Positions 16,807-24,630 of a stretch of 64,000 bases of DNA are shown here, in pieces (position 1 is the stretch's first letter; every line of letters starts with the position of its first letter). The stretch comes from Prevotella sp. (GTDB taxonomy: Bacteria > Bacteroidota > Bacteroidia > Bacteroidales > Bacteroidaceae). A program made the position numbers and the translations under genes. A model generated the notes under the pieces. It saw only the letters and a program-made list of their open reading frames with translations, had not been told where the DNA came from and searched no databases. The DNA is taken from assembly GCA_017934525.1 (NCBI GenBank), contig JAGBJJ010000075.1, forward strand, positions 1 through 64,000, read 5' to 3'.

Positions 16807-17733
16807 TCAGACGAGCCTCTTATGCCTGAAGAACCACCAGGCGGCTGCAGAGACGAGCACGGAGATGGTGAGTGCCAGCCCGAAGCCGTAGCCTTTTTCC
16901 TCCATGCCGTTGATAAGGTTCATGCCGAAGAGTGATGCGATGAGCGTGGGGAACATCATGATGATGGTGACGCTGGTGAGTGTACGCATCACGGTGTTCA
17001 TGTTGTTGTTGATGATGCTTTGGTAGGTATCCATGGTCGACTCCAAAATGTCAGAGTAGATGCTGGTGGTTTCGCGTGCCTGTGTCATCTCGATGCCCAC
17101 GTCCTCGATGAGGTCGGCGTCGAGCTCGTCAATTTGCAGTTTGAATTTCAGTTTCGACAGTAGGGTCTCGTTGCCCCGGATGGAGGTTTGGAAGTAGGTA
17201 AGCGAGTCTTGCAGACGCGAGAGGCCGATGAGGCTCTCGTTGTTCACCTCCTTGTCGAGGTTACGTTTGGCCTTGTCTATGAGCGAGTTGATCTGCTTGA
17301 GGCGCTTCAGATACCACACGGCGCTGGAGTAGAACAGGCGGAAAATCATGTCGACATAGTCGGTGAAGCCCACACCGCGCTTCTGCTGATAGCTGACGAA
17401 GTCGATCATCATGTTCGTCTCGTAGTAGCACACGGTGATGGTGACGTCGCGCTTGTGGATGATGCCAATAGGCACGGTGGTGTAGGGCGTGCGCGACCGC
17501 ACCTCCTTCACGTAGGGTATGCGCAAGATGATGAGCATCCATCCGTCGTCGTATTCATAGCGGGCGCGTTCGTCGGTATCGCTGATGTCGGTGATGAAAT
17601 AATCGGGTATGCCGAAGCGCTCTTCCAGCTCTCGCTGGTCGTCTTCGGTAGGACATGTCACTTGTATCCAGCAGTTGGGCTGCCACTCCTCGAGTTGGCT
17701 CAGCCCACCTTGGGTGTTCCAGTAGCTTTTCAT
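16807..17733 (-). CDS. corA: CorA-family divalent metal transporter
   Basis: A 308-residue CorA protein, probably importing Mg2+ (Co2+ and Ni2+ are possible). The long cytoplasmic N-terminal domain includes IPDYFITDISDTDERARYEYDDGWMLIILR (about 42-71), followed by the stalk helix and two C-terminal membrane helices. The pore signature GMN is at 270-272 (LFGMNLINGMEEKGYGF), and the basic C-terminus FRHKRLV follows the last helix. The start at 17733 (MKSYWNTQGG) was chosen over an upstream in-frame ATG inside a simple repeat (TCAATGG type). The upstream 230-bp leader contains a candidate translation-controlling structure. Confidence 0.93.
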   Translation of the reverse strand: MKSYWNTQGGLSQLEEWQPNCWIQVTCPTEDDQRELEERFGIPDYFITDISDTDERARYEYDDGWMLIILRIPYVKEVRSRTPYTTVPIGIIHKRDVTITVCYYETNMMIDFVSYQQKRGVGFTDYVDMIFRLFYSSAVWYLKRLKQINSLIDKAKRNLDKEVNNESLIGLSRLQDSLTYFQTSIRGNETLLSKLKFKLQIDELDADLIEDVGIEMTQARETTSIYSDILESTMDTYQSIINNNMNTVMRTLTSVTIIMMFPTLIASLFGMNLINGMEEKGYGFGLALTISVLVSAAAWWFFRHKRLV

Positions 17734-17965
17734 TGTTGCTAATCCTCTTTGGGTCGTTGACCACTGACCATTGACCATTGTTCACTGGGCATTGGGCATT
17801 GACCATTTTAACGTTTCAACGTTTTTGACTTCATAAATTTTTAGCGGCAAGAGGATTAGCGGTCTTGCCTGCTATCCCCTGGCCTTAGCGTTTAAAACTG
17901 TCCGCCGGGTAATCGTCCATAGTTGTATGAATATTTGTTATGTTAATAATGATTTGCTTGTTTGC
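17734..17965 (-). promoter_or_regulatory. Candidate RNA switch in the corA leader
   Basis: On the corA message, GCTAATCCTCTT (plus-strand 17849-17860) is perfectly complementary over 12 nt to AAGAGGATTAGC (17738-17749), which ends 4 nt before the ATG. The upstream strand is also partly consumed by a competing local hairpin: GGCAAGA (17863-17869) pairs with TCTTGCC (17846-17852), leaving CCGCTAATCC as its loop. The two pairings share TCTT and exclude each other, giving an ON (local hairpin) and an OFF (initiation region masked) state. Between the arms lie TCAATGG-type simple repeats (17757-17810). The ligand is unknown; Mg2+ would be the obvious guess for this gene. Confidence 0.5.
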
Positions 17966-17970
17966 GGGTG

Positions 17971-17978
17971 CAAAGTTA
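17971..17978 (-). promoter_or_regulatory. -7 element placed for corA
   Basis: CAAAGTTA on the plus strand, TAACTTTG on the minus strand, followed by GCACCCGC. It is the nearest consensus element upstream of corA and implies a leader of about 230 nt, unusually long for this window. Confidence 0.65.
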
Positions 17979-18252
17979 CAAAAAAAAATCTAAATAGCAT
18001 GCTTTTCAATCAAAAAAAACTTCGTCATTGTTATTTATGGGGTGTCGGGATGGGTTTTTTGTGGCGCATGATGAGCAATGCCTGTTTTTTCAACAGTTTG
18101 TCGGTCGACGTGTGTCCGCTGACGGGACGATAGTTGGCAGCCATAGTTCTTCGCAGTGCTGGCTGTAAAGCTGTTCTATCTGGGGCTGCATGGATGCGTT
18201 TTTTTTCTATATAAACAGGTAGCTGCGAGAAATGCTCCCTTCTCAGATGGTA
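17979..18252. other. Intergenic DNA with no gene recognised
   Basis: About 270 bp between the corA promoter and the pepD terminator. Short plus-strand frames exist but have no start context, codon pattern or recognisable protein. AT-rich at the left and mixed at the right; no repeat stands out. Confidence 0.6.
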
Positions 18253-18306
18253 AAAAAAACAAAATAGGAGCCCTGCTCCCGTTATGGTGTGGGCAGGGGC
18301 TCCTAT
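18253..18306 (-). terminator. Terminator of pepD
   Basis: ATAGGAGCCCTGC (18264-18276) pairs with GCAGGGGCTCCTAT (18293-18306) with one bulged base. On the minus strand the stem is followed by TTTTGTTTTTTTT (18263-18251). It starts about 23 bp after the pepD stop. Confidence 0.9.
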
Positions 18307-18328
18307 ATGAGGGACTGACGCTTGAGGC

Positions 18329-19789
18329 TTACTTTACGGGTACGTCCTCGAGAGTCTTCTTCAGCAACTGCCAGAAGGGAGCCACGGTCTCGATGAGCAG
18401 ACGCTCAGTCGTGGTGTGGGGGCTCTTCATGGTGGGGCCGAGTGAGACAACGTCGAGGTGCGGATACTTACCCAGGATGACTGAGCACTCCAGTCCGGCG
18501 TGGTCTACCTGAATAATGCCGTCTGTGCCGAACAGCTCCTTGTACTCCTTCAGCAGCAGGTGCAGCACTTCCGAGTCGGGGTTGGGGTCCCAGCCGCCGT
18601 ATGACCCAGCCGTCTCCACCTTCATGCCGGCCATAGAGAAGCAGCTCTCCAGCATGTTCACGATGTACTCCTTCATGTCCTCGCGGCTCGAACGTGCCAG
18701 AATCTTCAGCGCAGCCTTGCCGCCCTCGATGTCGATGATGGCCAGGTTCGACGATGTCTCAACCACGTTGGGATAGGCGGGAATGAAGCGCACCACGCCG
18801 TCGTGGCAGGCATAGATGGCGTCTACCAGGTTGTCCTGAATCTCCACGGGCAGTTCCATCTTCGGCAGTTCCACCTCCTCGCAGAACACCTCGATACCCT
18901 GCGGCTCGATGAGCTTGAACTCGTCGTTGAACGTCTCCTTGTAGTCGGTCACCATCTCTTGCAGGGCAGCCACGTTCTCCTTCGGCAGCGTCACCACGGC
19001 TTCAGCCTTGAAGGGAATGGCATTGCGCATGTTGCCGCCGTGCCAGCAGGCCAGGCGTGCGTCGAGGTCGCGGATGGCTTCGCGTACCATCTGAACCATC
19101 ATCTTGTTGGCATTACCACGGCCCTCGTTGATTTCCAGACCACTGTGTCCGCCGCGCAGGCCCTTCACCACGAGTTTCACGGCTGCGTCTGTTGCATCGG
19201 TTTCCACCTCTTTATATTCTAACGTAGCGGTGACGTCGATACCACCGGCCGATCCGATGACGAACTTGCCCCATGTCTCTGAGTCGAGATTCAGCAGAAT
19301 GTCGCCCTGCAGCTCGCCCTCAGGCAGTTCGTTAGCACCAAACATGCCCGTCTCCTCGTCGGCAGTGATGAGGGCGTCGATAGGACCGTGCTTCAGGTCC
19401 TTGGCTTCCATCACAGCCATGATGGCAGCCACACCCAGACCGTTGTCGGCGCCAAGTGTCGTGCCCGTAGCTTTCACCCACTCGCCGTCAATCCAAGGCT
19501 GGATGGGGTCGGTCTCGAAATTGTGCTTCGACTCGGGAGTCTTCTGTGGCACCATGTCCATGTGTGCCTGCAGAATGATGCCCTTGCGGTTTTCCATGCC
19601 GGGGGTGGCAGGCTTACGCATCACGATGTTGTTGGCGGGGTCCTTAAAAGCTTCCACACCGGCTTGCTTTGCAAAGTCGAGCAGGAACTGCTGCACTTTC
19701 TCGAGGTGTCCGCTCGGACGTGGCACCTGTGTGAGGTTGTAGAAGTTGCGCCAGATGCACTCCGGCTTCAGGTTCAGAATTTCATTCAT
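18329..19789 (-). CDS. pepD: Aminoacyl-histidine dipeptidase (peptidase M20C)
   Basis: A 486-residue cytosolic zinc dipeptidase of the M20C family, cleaving Xaa-His and other dipeptides. Metal and catalytic elements are visible: QAHMDMVP with His76 and Asp78, LGADNGLGVA with the bridging Asp115, ADEETGMFGA with the catalytic Glu145 and metal-binding Glu146, and the lid-domain GLRGGHSGLEINEGRGNA. The C-terminal metal-binding His lies in VDHAGLECS or MKSPHTTTERL. Length is normal for PepD. It is a single-gene unit with a clear terminator, converging on nothing; the next upstream gene on the same strand is the flippase-like protein 180 bp away. Confidence 0.95.
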   Translation of the reverse strand: MNEILNLKPECIWRNFYNLTQVPRPSGHLEKVQQFLLDFAKQAGVEAFKDPANNIVMRKPATPGMENRKGIILQAHMDMVPQKTPESKHNFETDPIQPWIDGEWVKATGTTLGADNGLGVAAIMAVMEAKDLKHGPIDALITADEETGMFGANELPEGELQGDILLNLDSETWGKFVIGSAGGIDVTATLEYKEVETDATDAAVKLVVKGLRGGHSGLEINEGRGNANKMMVQMVREAIRDLDARLACWHGGNMRNAIPFKAEAVVTLPKENVAALQEMVTDYKETFNDEFKLIEPQGIEVFCEEVELPKMELPVEIQDNLVDAIYACHDGVVRFIPAYPNVVETSSNLAIIDIEGGKAALKILARSSREDMKEYIVNMLESCFSMAGMKVETAGSYGGWDPNPDSEVLHLLLKEYKELFGTDGIIQVDHAGLECSVILGKYPHLDVVSLGPTMKSPHTTTERLLIETVAPFWQLLKKTLEDVPVK

Positions 19790-19968
19790 AGGTTTAATTT
19801 TTTTAGAGGGAGGAGGAAAGAGGAGGGAGGAAGGAGGTTACCTTCAGCCTTGCCTCGTTGGCTCACAGCCTCGGGGTTAATAATTATAGTTTTGAAGTTA
19901 GATAATTCTTCTGTCCCGACATAGCTTTGGATAACTGTTCGGCTTTTAGCATTACACGAAGTCTGTGT

Positions 19969-20991
19969 CTATTGTCCTTCCTCCTTCCTCTTCTCTCCTT
20001 CCACAGAACATTCTTTTTTCCTCTCCACAAACCCCAGGCGAATCCAGGCCCAGACGCCCAGCAGGGCCACGAGCAGGGTCTGAACGGTGTGGACGATGAG
20101 GACGAAGTAGAGCGCCTCGTTGTCCTGCACGCCGTAGAGGATGAGCATCGTCTTCACGGCGAAGTGCCACGGACCGGCTCCGTTGGGCGTGGGCACGATA
20201 ACGGCAATGGAGCCGACGATGAACGTGACCAGCGCACAGCCCAGGCCTAAGTGGCGTGTGAAGTCGAAACAGAAGAATGTCAGGTAGTAGTGGAGAAAGT
20301 AGCAGAGCCAGATGCCCAGCGTCATGGCCACGAAGAGCCACACGTGGCGCACGTGGCGGAGCGAGATGATGCCTTGCCACAGTCCCTTCAGCGTTGTCTT
20401 TACCTTATTATATATTGAGAGATGCTGCAGCAGCAGGTGCAGCAGCACTGCGATGGCTACCAGACAGACGGCCGACACCAGATAGCCTGCCCACGAGAAG
20501 CCGTGCAGGATATAGTCGACCGACATGCCCGTCTGCCTGAAAAACGTGCCGAAGGTGCTCATTTCGAAGAGGATGGTCAGTCCCGTAATGAGCAGCACCA
20601 GCAGCGAGTCGATGGCCCGCTCGGTGACCACGGTGCCCAGTGCCTTGGCAAACGATAGGCCGTCCCACTTCTTCAGCACTCCGCATCGCGTGAACTCGCC
20701 GATGCGCGGCACCACCAGCGAGGCGGCATAGCTGAGAAACACGGCGTTCACGGCCACACTGTTGCGGGGCCGTTTGTCCACGGGCTCCAGCGTCTGCTGC
20801 CAGCGCCAGCCGCGCAGAGCCTGGGCCAGGATTCCGAAGGGGAACGACAGCAGCATCCATGTCCAGTCCATCTCGTGCATCATCACGCGGCCCATCTGCT
20901 GGAAGTTGAAGTCGCGATACATCCAGTAGAGTATGGCTCCGCCCAGCACGAGGGGCAGCAGAATCTTCAAGGTCTTCTTTGCGGTTTCCAT
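19969..20991 (-). CDS. Flippase-like integral membrane protein (LPG synthase TM / UPF0104 family)
   Basis: A 340-residue protein with about eight membrane helices, matching the transmembrane domain of lysylphosphatidylglycerol synthases and the UPF0104 family. Signature stretches are LRGWRWQQTLEPV (about 59-71), VNAVFLSYAASLVVPRIGEFTRCGVL (about 81-106), TVVTERAIDSLLVLL and VPTPNGAGPWHFAVKTMLILYGV (about 270-292). No aminoacyltransferase domain is attached, so it is a stand-alone membrane half; lipid or isoprenoid flipping is inferred only. The C-terminus is a short charged tail rich in Lys and Glu. Its -7 element (21003-21010) sits only 11 bp from the start codon. Confidence 0.8.
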   Translation of the reverse strand: METAKKTLKILLPLVLGGAILYWMYRDFNFQQMGRVMMHEMDWTWMLLSFPFGILAQALRGWRWQQTLEPVDKRPRNSVAVNAVFLSYAASLVVPRIGEFTRCGVLKKWDGLSFAKALGTVVTERAIDSLLVLLITGLTILFEMSTFGTFFRQTGMSVDYILHGFSWAGYLVSAVCLVAIAVLLHLLLQHLSIYNKVKTTLKGLWQGIISLRHVRHVWLFVAMTLGIWLCYFLHYYLTFFCFDFTRHLGLGCALVTFIVGSIAVIVPTPNGAGPWHFAVKTMLILYGVQDNEALYFVLIVHTVQTLLVALLGVWAWIRLGFVERKKECSVEGEKRKEEGQ

Positions 20992-21002
20992 ATTCTGAAT
21001 TG

Positions 21003-21125
21003 CAAAGTTACGAAATAATTCATAATTCGTAATTCATAATTCATATTTTTATGAACAAAACCACGGCCCTTTAACTCCCTTTAACGTCTTTACCTCCTTT
21101 AACTCCTCTAAATATTGTACCTTTG
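21003..21125. promoter_or_regulatory. Divergent promoters of the flippase-like gene and ksgA
   Basis: TAACTTTG on the minus strand (21003-21010) lies 11 bp before the flippase-like ATG; TACCTTTG on the plus strand (21118-21125) lies 7 bp before the ksgA ATG. Both messages would be leaderless or nearly so. Between them are AATTC(A/G)TAATTC-type direct repeats (about 21019-21045) and CTTTAACTCC-type repeats (about 21068-21112). Confidence 0.7.
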
Positions 21126-21132
21126 CAAACGA

Positions 21133-21960
21133 ATGAAACAAGTAAGACCAAAGAAGAACCTCGGTCAGCACTTCTTGACCGATTTGTCGATAGCCCGTCG
21201 CATAGCCGACACAGTTGACGTTTGCCCCGATATTCCTGTGCTTGAAGTGGGTCCAGGCATGGGTGTAATGACACAATTTCTGGCCGAGAAGCCCCGCCCG
21301 CTCCGCGTCGTGGAAATCGACACCGAGTCGGTGGCCTATCTGAAGGAGAAGTTTGTGAAAGGAGAGAGAAGAGCGAGTGCTGAGGAAAAGGCAGGGGGAT
21401 TGGAGCAGATTATTGAGGGCGACTTTCTGCGCATGGACCTCCATGAGCTCTTTGACGGGCAGCAGTTTGTACTTACCGGCAACTACCCCTATGACATCTC
21501 GTCGCAAATATTCTTCAAGATGCTCGACAACCGCGACCTTATTCCCTGCTGCACGGGCATGATTCAGCGTGAGGTGGCCCTGCGCATGGCTGCCCAGCCA
21601 GGCTCTAAGACCTACGGCATCCTCTCGGTGCTCGTCCAGGCATGGTACGACGTGGAGTATCTTTTCACCGTCGAGCCCTCGGTGTTCAACCCGCCGCCCA
21701 AGGTGCAGAGCGCCGTCATCTGCATGACGCGCAATGGCGTTGACCATCTCGATTGCGATGAGCAGCTCTTCCGCCGCGTGGTGAAGACCACGTTCAATCA
21801 GCGCCGCAAGATGCTGCGCGTGTCTCTGCGCCAGCTGTTGCCGTCTGATGCGCCACTCTTCCGGCAGCATGCCGACTTTCTCACCCGCCGGCCCGAGCAG
21901 CTCAGCATCGACGAGTTTGTCCGTCTGACCAATATCGTTGGCGAAGTCCTCCCGCAGTAG
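21133..21960 (+). CDS. ksgA: 16S rRNA dimethyltransferase (m6(2)A1518/A1519)
   Basis: A 275-residue SAM-dependent methyltransferase acting on the two adjacent adenosines near the 3' end of 16S rRNA during small-subunit maturation. The N-terminal KKNLGQHFL (7-15) and SAM-binding EVGPGMGVMTQFL (38-50) are intact, with VEIDTESVAYL as motif II and NYPYDIS (117-123) as the catalytic motif IV, with Tyr at the second position. Residues about 75-91 (VKGERRASAEEKAGGLE) look like a short charged insertion before IIEGDFL. The start at 21133 was chosen because the upstream in-frame codons lie inside the promoter element. Confidence 0.96.
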   Translation: MKQVRPKKNLGQHFLTDLSIARRIADTVDVCPDIPVLEVGPGMGVMTQFLAEKPRPLRVVEIDTESVAYLKEKFVKGERRASAEEKAGGLEQIIEGDFLRMDLHELFDGQQFVLTGNYPYDISSQIFFKMLDNRDLIPCCTGMIQREVALRMAAQPGSKTYGILSVLVQAWYDVEYLFTVEPSVFNPPPKVQSAVICMTRNGVDHLDCDEQLFRRVVKTTFNQRRKMLRVSLRQLLPSDAPLFRQHADFLTRRPEQLSIDEFVRLTNIVGEVLPQ

Positions 21961-22133
21961 ACTTCATATATAATAAATGTTCGCACAAGAAAAACATCGG
22001 TATCCTGGTGTTTTTCATGCTCGTTGGCCTGCAATAACTATTAAGTGTCGTTCTTACGCTTGATATTTGTCAATAATATACGGGAAATATGAAGAAAACG
22101 CAGAAATCTGATACAAGTAAGCAGATTTTGCAG

Positions 22134-22141
22134 TACCTTTG
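22134..22141 (+). promoter_or_regulatory. Orphan -7 element
   Basis: TACCTTTG followed by CACCG, a full consensus element on the plus strand, but the next plus-strand protein gene is 2.5 kb away. It is best explained by the candidate small RNA that follows. Confidence 0.65.
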
Positions 22142-22145
22142 CACC

Positions 22146-22282
22146 GTCAAATAGGGACAATGGTTCTTTTAAAGGTAAAAGATTAGTTTAGGGAACATAA
22201 GCAAAAGGTTTTTAGTTATTAATATTGGGAATGTAGAATGCAGACCTGGATTAGAGAATCCAAGGCTGCATTTCGCTTTATT
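22146..22282 (+). ncRNA. Candidate small RNA (promoter to terminator, no convincing gene)
   Basis: A consensus -7 element (22134-22141) is followed by about 130 bp without a real ORF, ending in a strong hairpin: AATGCAG (22237-22243) with CTGCATT (22266-22272), and an inner TGGATT/AATCCA helix around AGAG. TTCGCTTTATT follows. The only frame inside is a nine-codon ATG...TAG (22160-22186; MVLLKVKD) with AGGGA just before it, which could be a leader peptide or chance. The span 22165-22225 is A/G-rich with TTTTAAAGG and GGTAAAAGATTAG. It converges with the cyclophilin gene. Known Bacteroidales RNA families (for example a 6S-like RNA) are possible; I cannot assign one. Confidence 0.45.
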
Positions 22283-22287
22283 ACCCA

Positions 22288-22971
22288 TTATTGATTCTTA
22301 ACTACCGTGGCTCGCAGGATGCGAACGTCGTTGAGGGGACGGTCTTCCTCGTTGGTCTCTACCTGCTGGATGCGGTCAACGACGTCGAGTCCCTCCGTCA
22401 CTTGTCCGAATACGGTGTATTGGCCGTCAAGATGCGGCGTGCCGCCATAGAGCCGATATGTCTCGCTCATCTCCTCGGTAATCTTCGTCTGCCCGCCTGT
22501 CATGGTGTCGAGCCGTTCCTGCACCTTCTCCAGACCGAGCGGCGAGAAAGTTCGTCCCCAGACGATGTAGAACTGGCAGCCGCTCGACCGCCGCTCCGGA
22601 TTCTCGCGGTCGCCCTCGCGGGCCATGGCCACGGCGCCACGGCGGTGGTAGTGCTGCGGTACGCGGAACTCCGCCTCCAGCGTGTAGTTGGTGTCGCCAT
22701 CGCCCAGCGATGCGTCAGCTTCAGCATGGCGGCTCGTAGGGTCGCCCGCCTGAATCATGAAGTCGCTGATGACGCGATGGAACAGCAGCGAGTCGTAGAA
22801 GTGTTCTTCCACAAGTTTGATGAAGTTGTCGCGGTGGATGGGGGTGTCGTCAAACAGCTCGATGGTAATGTCGCCCATCGACGTCTCCAGACAAACCTTC
22901 GTCTGCTGGGCCCGGCAGCCCAGCGTGGCCAACATCATCATGGCCAAAGTAAGCAGCTTTTTACAGTTCAT
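22288..22971 (-). CDS. Peptidyl-prolyl cis-trans isomerase, cyclophilin type, lipoprotein
   Basis: A 227-residue cyclophilin with a lipoprotein signal (LATLGC, Cys19), so it probably folds proteins in the periplasm anchored to a membrane. The domain begins KVCLETSMGDITIELFDDTPIHRDNF and contains LLFHRVISDFMIQAGDPTS with the catalytic FHRVI arginine and the FMIQ-G-D loop. The later SSGCQFYIVWG corresponds to the family S-x-x-S-Q-F-F-I. HLDGQYTVFGQVTEGLDVVDRI (about 181-202) is the conserved closing segment. An insert of about 30 residues (LGLEKVQERLDTMTGGQTKITEEMSETYRLYGG) separates the last two motifs. It follows the MATE gene by 53 bp and may share its transcript. Confidence 0.92.
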   Translation of the reverse strand: MNCKKLLTLAMMMLATLGCRAQQTKVCLETSMGDITIELFDDTPIHRDNFIKLVEEHFYDSLLFHRVISDFMIQAGDPTSRHAEADASLGDGDTNYTLEAEFRVPQHYHRRGAVAMAREGDRENPERRSSGCQFYIVWGRTFSPLGLEKVQERLDTMTGGQTKITEEMSETYRLYGGTPHLDGQYTVFGQVTEGLDVVDRIQQVETNEEDRPLNDVRILRATVVKNQ

Positions 22972-23024
22972 AGTTTTGTAATTTAAGAAACCATCATCGC
23001 TGCGAAGCGAGAATGGTTCAGCAT

Positions 23025-24422
23025 TTATAACTTAACGCTCTTCCAGTTGCCCTTAAACAGGCGTATGAGGAATATGACGCCGCGGAAAGTGAGCTCAGTG
23101 GCCATGGCCATCCATACGCCCTTCAGTCCATAGCGCTGCGACAGCACCCAAGCCAGCGTGAGGCGCACGCCCCACATCGACGTCAGGCTCATGATGGCCG
23201 GCTTCAGCGTGTCGCCCGCTCCGATGAACACACCGTTGGCCACGATAGAGGCGGCGAACATCGGTTCGGCCCATGCCTCGATGCGCAGGGCGGCCGTTCC
23301 TTCGGCGATAATCTCCTCCACGGGCGACATCACACCCATCAGCTCGGGGGCAAACACCCACATCATCACACCCATGACTGTCATCACGCCGATGCCAAGT
23401 CCTACTGACATGTAGGCAAACGAGCGCGTCAGCCGCTGTTGTCCGGCGCCGATGCCCTGGCCTACCAGCGTGGTGGCTGCCTCGGCGATGCCATATCCCG
23501 GCATGTAGCACAGGCTCTCCACGGTGACTGCCAGCGAGTTGGCAGCAATGGCGATGGTGCCCAGCGGTGCCACGATGATGGTGCTCACGATGTAGGCACC
23601 GCCCGTCAGCAAATGCTGCAAGCCCATCGGTGCCCCAATCTTGAAGGCGATGCGTATGGTGTCGCTCTTTGGGCGGAAGCTGCGCCATGTTTCTTGTCTG
23701 CCATCCGTTGCTCCACCTTTCTTATATAATGCCAGCATGTCGCTGCGGCATAGCAGGAAGTAGAGCATCAGCGCGGCGGTGACCAATTCGGCCAGGCCTG
23801 TGCCCATGGCGGCTCCCACGACACCCAGCTTGAGTTTATAGATGAAGATGTAGTTGAAGACAACGTCGAGCACGCACATCATGATATTCAGCGCCGACGG
23901 AATCTTCATGTTGCCTGAGCACTTCAGCATCGAGCCTGCCAGACCTTCCATCTGGAAGAAGATGCCGAAGACGCCGATGAGCATAAAGTAGAGTGAAGCA
24001 TCGCGGGCTATCTCCTCAGAGCCCCCCAGCCAGTAGGGCAGTTGCTGGTGGATGGCGATGCAGCCCAGCATGAGCACCACGCTCCATGCGAAGGCACACA
24101 CCAGCGACTGTCGGAGCACGCGGCGGGCACCCTCGAAGTCGTTGGCGCCGATGAAGTGGGCCACCTGCACCGAGAAACCCATGTTGCAGGCGGAGGCCAG
24201 TCCACCGAGGAGCCACGTCGACGACTCCACCAGTCCGATGGCAGCTGTGGCGCGCGCCCCTAAGTGGCCCACCATCGAGGCGTCGATGAAAAACATCACC
24301 GTGGCCGATATCTGGGCGAGGATAGAGGGAATAGAGAGCTGCACGATGAGGCGCAGCTTCTCTTGTTGCGTCATCGTGTGCCCTTCGCGGATATATGCAA
24401 GCAGGTCTTTGCCCTTACTCAT
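23025..24422 (-). CDS. MATE-family efflux transporter
   Basis: A 465-residue inner-membrane antiporter with about twelve helices in two MatE halves. Family features are LSIPSILAQISATVMFFIDASMVGHLGARATAAIGL (about 29-64), the paired QVAHFIGANDFEGARRVLRQSL, and in the second half VGQGIGAGQQRLTRSF. It probably exports cationic compounds using Na+ or H+; the substrate cannot be told. The start at 24422 (MSKGKDLLAYIREG) was chosen because it lies just after the promoter region. The -7 element is at 24463-24470. The upstream intergenic 24471-24630 holds no recognised gene. Confidence 0.92.
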   Translation of the reverse strand: MSKGKDLLAYIREGHTMTQQEKLRLIVQLSIPSILAQISATVMFFIDASMVGHLGARATAAIGLVESSTWLLGGLASACNMGFSVQVAHFIGANDFEGARRVLRQSLVCAFAWSVVLMLGCIAIHQQLPYWLGGSEEIARDASLYFMLIGVFGIFFQMEGLAGSMLKCSGNMKIPSALNIMMCVLDVVFNYIFIYKLKLGVVGAAMGTGLAELVTAALMLYFLLCRSDMLALYKKGGATDGRQETWRSFRPKSDTIRIAFKIGAPMGLQHLLTGGAYIVSTIIVAPLGTIAIAANSLAVTVESLCYMPGYGIAEAATTLVGQGIGAGQQRLTRSFAYMSVGLGIGVMTVMGVMMWVFAPELMGVMSPVEEIIAEGTAALRIEAWAEPMFAASIVANGVFIGAGDTLKPAIMSLTSMWGVRLTLAWVLSQRYGLKGVWMAMATELTFRGVIFLIRLFKGNWKSVKL

Positions 24423-24462
24423 GTTTCGCTTTTTCTGTTTGTTTAATGACGGAAAAACCACG

Positions 24463-24470
24463 CAAAGTTA
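24463..24470 (-). promoter_or_regulatory. -7 element of the MATE gene
   Basis: CAAAGTTA on the plus strand, TAACTTTG on the minus strand, about 40 bp upstream of the ATG at 24422. Confidence 0.7.
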
Positions 24471-24630
24471 AGTCATTTTTCCGAGACGTCCAAATCATTT
24501 CGGGATTATTAACACAATTACGTGAAAGGATAAAGCCTTGTTTGGTCTAAGGAGGATTTTAGTTAACCTTAATAGCAGATATTACAACACTGGGAATATA
24601 CTAATTTGCAGGAAATAACGTTTTTCTGAC

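Noticed and set aside
17927..18512. Two short plus-strand frames in the corA-pepD interval.
   Set aside because: No promoter or conserved feature; one runs into the pepD coding sequence on the other strand.
19804..20005. Purine-rich tract (19804-19840) complementary in style to a pyrimidine tract (19975-20005).
   Set aside because: No long exact complementarity; the pyrimidine side encodes the Lys/Glu tail of the flippase-like protein, so it is composition-driven.
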